Shown here piece by piece: positions 5,777 to 8,080 of a stretch of DNA of 8,080 nt. The position numbers and the translations under genes were made by a program. This DNA comes from Solirubrobacterales bacterium. GTDB lineage: Bacteria > Actinomycetota > Thermoleophilia > Solirubrobacterales > Solirubrobacteraceae. The notes beneath the pieces are model-generated. The model had not been told where the DNA came from and did no database searches. It saw only the letters and a list, made by a program, of their open reading frames with translations. Location of the stretch: NCBI GenBank assembly GCA_013695395.1, contig JACDAP010000553.1:1-8080 (forward strand), in the 5' to 3' direction. The number at the start of each line of letters is the position of its first letter. Positions within the stretch are counted from its first letter, which is position 1.

Positions 5777-5789
5777 GAGCCGCACTCTC
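5765..5789. repeat. inverted repeat over the small gene's start codon
   Basis: GAGAGTGC (5765-5772) and GCACTCTC (5782-5789) are perfect reverse complements with a 9-base loop holding the start codon (ATG on the minus strand at 5776-5774). The core GCTCATGAGC (5771-5780) is itself a perfect palindrome. A third TGAGAG copy lies at 5812-5817 in the divergent intergenic region. The element could be an operator, or a hairpin controlling the small gene's translation. Confidence 0.45.
5784..5789 (-). promoter_or_regulatory. possible -10 box of the small gene
   Basis: Minus-strand GAGAGT ends 7 bases before the ATG at 5776. It resembles the GAGACT found 6 bases before the MerR/TOBE start. It lacks the leading T of TANNNT and no convincing -35 lies at 17 bases, so the call rests mainly on spacing. 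Confidence 0.3.
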
Positions 5790-5860
5790 ACATCGCGGCC
5801 TCAGCGGAGCCTGAGAGATCGGTCAAGCCAGCCTAAGGATGTCGGGGCAGGCGGATCGGG

Positions 5861-5867
5861 TAAGGCT
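5861..5867 (+). promoter_or_regulatory. probable -10 box of the MBL-like gene
   Basis: TAAGGCT ends 6 bases before the ATG at 5874. The GGGA at 5869-5872 is too close to the ATG to act as a Shine-Dalgarno, so a leaderless transcript is the simplest reading. The hexamer resembles TAGGCT before the mhuD-like gene. Confidence 0.4.
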
Positions 5868-5873
5868 TGGGAA

Positions 5874-6476
5874 ATGACTTCCCCCCGGATCTACGAGCAC
5901 GCGGCCGGCCTCACCTGGGTTCTCGAGGACGAGGCGATGCAGCGCGCCTGCCACGCCCTCGCCTTCGACGGACGTGTCTGGCTGGTCGACCCGATCGACA
6001 CGCCGGAGCCGCTCGAGCGCGCGGCGGGGCTCGGCGAGATCGTCGGCGTCCTTCAGCTGCTCGACCGCCACAACCGCGACTGCAAGGCGATCGCCGAGCG
6101 GCTCGGCGTTCCGCTGCACCGGCTCCCGGACGCGCTGCCCGGCACGCCGTTCGAGGTGCGCAAGGTGATCGAGAAGGCGAAGTGGAAGGAGCGAGCGCTG
6201 TGGGAGCCGCAGAGCCGCACGCTCGTCGTCTCCGAGGGGGTCGGCAGCGTCGACGCCTTCGCCGTTTCGGACGATCCCGTCGGCGTCCATCCGATGCTCC
6301 GGCCCTTCGGCGTCGGCGCGCTGCGCGGCTACGCGCCCGAGCTCCTGCTCATGGGCCACGGCGCGCCGGTGAGCGGCCCGACGACCGCTGCCGCCCTCGG
6401 CACCGCGCTCGACCGCTCCCGCAAGGACATCCCGAAGCTCCTGACGAAGCTGCCCGGGATCATCAGGGGGAAGTGA
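5874..6476 (+). CDS. MBL-fold-like protein with degenerate metal motif
   Basis: A 200-residue protein whose layout resembles a metallo-beta-lactamase fold. Strand RVWLVDPID (34-42) resembles the xLIDT strand before the metal site. VLQLLDRHNRDCKAIAERLGVPL (59-81) sits where THxHxDHxxG is expected. TLVVSEGVG (117-125) is where a metal-bridging Asp usually follows a strand. LLMGHGAPV (158-166) matches the last His strand, with His162. In the key motif only His66, Asp69 and Cys70 remain as possible ligands (DRHNRDC), so canonical two-zinc binding is unlikely. It may bind one metal, a different metal, or have lost catalysis. The ATG at 5874 is chosen because it begins right after a -10-like element and the upstream in-frame stretch reads as non-coding. 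It converges on the desaturase gene. The fold call is moderate and the function unknown. Confidence 0.6.
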   Translation: MTSPRIYEHAAGLTWVLEDEAMQRACHALAFDGRVWLVDPIDTPEPLERAAGLGEIVGVLQLLDRHNRDCKAIAERLGVPLHRLPDALPGTPFEVRKVIEKAKWKERALWEPQSRTLVVSEGVGSVDAFAVSDDPVGVHPMLRPFGVGALRGYAPELLLMGHGAPVSGPTTAAALGTALDRSRKDIPKLLTKLPGIIRGK

Positions 6477-6482
6477 GCCTCC

Positions 6483-6509
6483 GGTCGGCGCGCTCGGGGT
6501 GGGCCGACC
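6483..6509. terminator. candidate bidirectional terminator between convergent genes
   Basis: GGTCGGC (6483-6489) and GCCGACC (6503-6509) form a 7-bp stem with a 13-base loop in the 34-base gap between the MBL-like and desaturase genes. An alternative CCGGTC (6481-6486) / GACCGG (6514-6519) pairing overlaps it. There is no T-run. Position between two convergent genes is the main support. Confidence 0.4.
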
Positions 6510-6510
6510 C

Positions 6511-7416
6511 TCAGACCGGGGTGAGTTTCCGCTCGTCCGTCGCGCCGACGAGCTTGGCCGCCTGCCGCTCGGGCGCGATCCGCACGACGTCCCAGGCCAG
6601 CCCGAGCCGCTCGAGCCCGCGGATGAAGAGCGCGGACGGGTCGACCTCGTACCACTTGAGACCGTGCTCGGCCGATCGCGGGAAGGCATGGTGGTTGTGG
6701 TGCCAGGACTCGCCGAGCGAGGGGATCGCCAGCCAGGCGACGTTCGTGGAGTGGTCCTCGACCTCGAACCGGCGGGAGCCGTACACGTGGCAGATGGAGT
6801 TGATCGACCAGGTCACGTGGTGGACGAGGAAGATCCGCACGAGGCCGCCCCAGATGTAGCCCCGGATCGCGCCCTCCACGGTGAAGCCGTGCAGCACGTA
6901 GCCGAGCACGGTCGGGATCAGCAGCGAGGCGAGCACGAGCAGCGGGAAGCGCTTGCCGATCCGGCGCATCGTCGGGTCCTCGTAGAGGTCCTTGGCGTAC
7001 TTCTTCCAGTCGGCCTGGCCCTGCGTTCGCGTGAGCCAGCCGGTGTGCGCGTGCCAGAGGCCGCGTAGGCCCTCGCCGCCGCCGACGTGCGGCGAGTGCG
7101 GATCGCCCTCCTGGTCGGTGTGGGCGTGGTGCTTGCGGTGGTCGGCCACCCAGTCGAGCACCGAGCCCTGGACCGAGAGCGAGCCCGCGATCGCGAAGGT
7201 GTACTTCAGCGCGGGTTTCGTCTGGAAGGAGCGGTGGGTGAGCATCCGGTGGAAGCCCACGGTCACGCCGCCCGCGGTCACCAGGTACATGACGGCGAAG
7301 ATGGCCAGGTCGGTGAGGTCGACCCAGGAGCTCCAGAGCAGGACGACGGCGAGCAGTACCCCGACGAAGGGCACGATCACCCCGAGGAGGTTGGCGAAGC
7401 GTTCGGCGCGGGACAT
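6511..7416 (-). CDS. acyl-CoA desaturase (membrane fatty acid desaturase, delta-9 type)
   Basis: A 301-residue membrane di-iron desaturase that introduces a cis double bond into a fatty acyl chain using O2 and an external electron donor. All three histidine boxes are present: HRMLTH (56-61), HRKHH (93-97) and HHNHH (239-243), the last in GESWHHNHHAFP. Additional likely iron ligands are His124 (HTGW) and His210 (NSICH). Hydrophobic pairs lie near 8-28 and 36-54 and near 158-176 and 185-205, giving the usual four-helix topology. It has no fused cytochrome b5 or ferredoxin reductase domain. I chose ATG at 7416 because MSRAERFANLLG resembles family N-termini and codons upstream lose the G/C third-position bias. 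In-frame ATGs at 7446 (with GAGGGA 6 bases before it) and 7470 are alternatives. It is probably a housekeeping enzyme adjusting membrane fluidity. Confidence 0.92.
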   Translation of the reverse strand: MSRAERFANLLGVIVPFVGVLLAVVLLWSSWVDLTDLAIFAVMYLVTAGGVTVGFHRMLTHRSFQTKPALKYTFAIAGSLSVQGSVLDWVADHRKHHAHTDQEGDPHSPHVGGGEGLRGLWHAHTGWLTRTQGQADWKKYAKDLYEDPTMRRIGKRFPLLVLASLLIPTVLGYVLHGFTVEGAIRGYIWGGLVRIFLVHHVTWSINSICHVYGSRRFEVEDHSTNVAWLAIPSLGESWHHNHHAFPRSAEHGLKWYEVDPSALFIRGLERLGLAWDVVRIAPERQAAKLVGATDERKLTPV

Positions 7417-7452
7417 GCTTGAAGCGTGGCAGCAGTTTTCGCGCATCGCTTG

Positions 7453-7458
7453 TCCCTC
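7453..7458 (-). promoter_or_regulatory. Shine-Dalgarno-like site for an alternative desaturase start
   Basis: Minus-strand GAGGGA lies 6 bases before the in-frame ATG at 7446. If used, the desaturase would gain ten residues including CysCys (MRENCCHASS). It competes with the 7416 start, which has no Shine-Dalgarno. Confidence 0.3.
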
Positions 7459-7480
7459 ACCAAGAGCCATCCCTCGCTGA

Positions 7481-7486
7481 CTTAGA
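7481..7486 (-). promoter_or_regulatory. possible -10 box of the desaturase gene
   Basis: Minus-strand TCTAAG matches four of six -10 positions. Transcription would then begin near 7472-7475, just before the in-frame ATG at 7470 and about 25 bases before the ATG at 7446. No convincing -35 was seen. Confidence 0.25.
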
Positions 7487-7570
7487 GCCTGGTGATGAAG
7501 AGACGGCCACGGGGAGCCAAATCACGAGGCGCGGGAACGGTCATGGCGCGCGGCCCGACCACGAGCCGCT

Positions 7571-7576
7571 TAGGCT
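7571..7576 (+). promoter_or_regulatory. -10 box of a leaderless promoter for the mhuD-like gene
   Basis: TAGGCT fits the actinobacterial TANNNT -10 and ends exactly 7 bases before the GTG at 7584. Transcription would start at or next to the first base of the gene. No Shine-Dalgarno precedes the GTG. No good -35 is visible at 17 bases. Confidence 0.5.
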
Positions 7577-7583
7577 CTTGGGC

Positions 7584-7901
7584 GTGAGCATCGTGAAGAT
7601 CAACGCCATCACCGTTCCCGCGGAGCGTCGCGAGGACTTCGCGCGCCGGTTCGCCAACCGCGCGGGGCGCGTCGAGCAGGCCGAGGGCTTCGAGGCCTTC
7701 GAGCTTCTTCGCCCGAGCGACGACCGCGACCTGTGCCTCGTGGTCACCCGCTGGCGCTCGGAGGAGGACTTTCGCGCCTGGGTCGCCTCGCCCGACTTCG
7801 CGGTCGGGCACGCCCAGCACCGCGAGGAGGGTCCGGTCGGGACCGCGAGCGAGATCTGGTCCTTCGACGTGCTCGAGACGCTCGCCGCGCCCTCGGACTG
7901 A
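7584..7901 (+). CDS. mhuD: MhuD-like haem-degrading monooxygenase (ABM domain)
   Basis: A 105-residue single-domain protein of the antibiotic-biosynthesis-monooxygenase fold, closely resembling mycobacterial MhuD, which opens haem oxidatively to release iron. Recognisable shared segments are VKINAITVP (4-12), RFANRAG (22-28), GFEAFELLRP (35-44), LVVTRW (52-57) and FRAW (63-66). Known MhuD functional residues are conserved: Asn7, Trp66 and the proximal haem ligand His (His76 here, one residue later because of a single-residue insertion), with His79 nearby. The length is close to the family's usual size. It is cytoplasmic, with no signal peptide. I chose GTG at 7584 because homologous sequence begins there and a TAGGCT -10 lies 7 bases upstream; the frame is open back to 7419 but the extra residues are not family-like. 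No haem uptake genes are visible nearby. It is divergent from the desaturase. Exact product (mycobilin-type or other) is not predictable. Confidence 0.85.
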   Translation: MSIVKINAITVPAERREDFARRFANRAGRVEQAEGFEAFELLRPSDDRDLCLVVTRWRSEEDFRAWVASPDFAVGHAQHREEGPVGTASEIWSFDVLETLAAPSD

Positions 7902-7930
7902 GCCGGGGCCGGTGCGCTGGGCCGCCTGTG

Positions 7931-7946
7931 GCGCCCTCACGGGCGC
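7931..7946. terminator. bidirectional terminator hairpin
   Basis: GCGCCC (7931-7936) and GGGCGC (7941-7946) form a perfect 6-bp GC stem with a TCAC tetraloop. It sits in the 51-base gap between the mhuD-like gene and the convergent gene on the other strand. No T-run follows; position and tetraloop support a terminator. Confidence 0.5.
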
Positions 7947-7952
7947 GGTGGG

Positions 7953-8080
7953 TCAGCGGGTGAGCGGCGCGAAGCCCGCAGCTCGGGCGTAGAGCACGTA
8001 GAGTCGGAAGCTGCGGGCGTACCCGTTCGCGCAGGCGCGGTCGAACAGGTCGACCGCCTCCTGGTCCGACAGCGCCGGCG
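7953..8080 (-). CDS. unidentified protein, C-terminal 41 residues only (runs off the window)
   Basis: The minus strand is open from the window end to a TGA at 7955-7953, giving 41 codons with strong G/C third positions (GCC, GTC, GAC, CTG, TTC, CGC), so it looks coding. The visible tail contains ALSDQEAVDLFDRAC, which is probably an amphipathic helix, and ends YARAAGFAPLTR. There is one cysteine and no membrane segment. This is too little to assign a family. It converges on the mhuD-like gene with a hairpin between them. Confidence 0.55.
   Translation of the reverse strand, partial: PALSDQEAVDLFDRACANGYARSFRLYVLYARAAGFAPLTR

Noticed and set aside
5821..5826. TTGACC on the minus strand as a -35 for the small gene
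   Set aside because: It is 31 bases from the GAGAGT hexamer, too far for a normal promoter, and no -10 lies 16-19 bases from it.
5823..6689. Minus-strand open frame opposite the MBL-like gene
   Set aside because: The plus-strand product has MBL-like strands and a promoter element; the antisense product is Ser/Arg/Ala-rich and overlaps the desaturase gene in the wrong frame.
1..8080. CRISPR arrays, tRNA/rRNA genes, transposases, phage or toxin-antitoxin modules
   Set aside because: No regularly spaced repeats, cloverleaf-like segments or recognisable mobile-element proteins were found on either strand by eye.

Overview
The window is very GC-rich, densely packed bacterial DNA with strong G/C bias at third codon positions, frequent GTG starts and 4-base GTGA gene overlaps. 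Family content (a MhuD-type haem-degrading monooxygenase, a MerR-like/TOBE regulator, an acyl-CoA desaturase, a polyamine-synthase-like protein of the actinobacterial type) points to Actinomycetota. The many genes whose start lies 6-7 bases after a -10-like hexamer suggest a deep-branching class such as Thermoleophilia (Solirubrobacterales). That placement is inference, not a measured result. I see no tRNA, rRNA, CRISPR, transposase, phage gene or other sign of a mobile island; this looks like ordinary chromosome.

Left part (1-2957, + strand): a possible end of an upstream gene, then a redoxin (34-537) coupled by a GTGA overlap to an unrecognised 169-residue protein (534-1043), followed by a small six-helix membrane protein with a good Shine-Dalgarno (1066-1572). 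Next comes a lipoprotein with an eight-repeat PQQ-like beta-propeller (1638-2957), whose GTG start sits inside a perfect 9-bp hairpin.

Middle (2942-5776, - strand): read right to left, an 80-residue unknown protein (5776-5534) followed by hairpin terminators, then a putative operon of a serine alpha/beta-hydrolase (5390-4137), a polyamine-synthase-like Rossmann protein (4140-3391, GTGA overlap) and a MerR-like HTH/TOBE regulator (3358-2942). The regulator overlaps the tail of the propeller lipoprotein gene by 16 bases.

Right part (5777-8080): an MBL-like protein with a degenerate metal motif (5874-6476, +) converges on an acyl-CoA desaturase (7416-6511, -). The desaturase is divergent from the mhuD-like gene (7584-7901, +), which in turn converges on the 3' end of an unidentified gene running off the window (8080-7953, -).

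No obvious new multi-gene system emerges. The most useful leads are the non-canonical members of known families (single-cysteine redoxin, degenerate polyamine-synthase-like and MBL-like proteins), the orphan molybdate-type regulator, start-codon hairpins, a pair of mutually exclusive hairpins at 5492-5529, and the recurrent leaderless-promoter arrangement.
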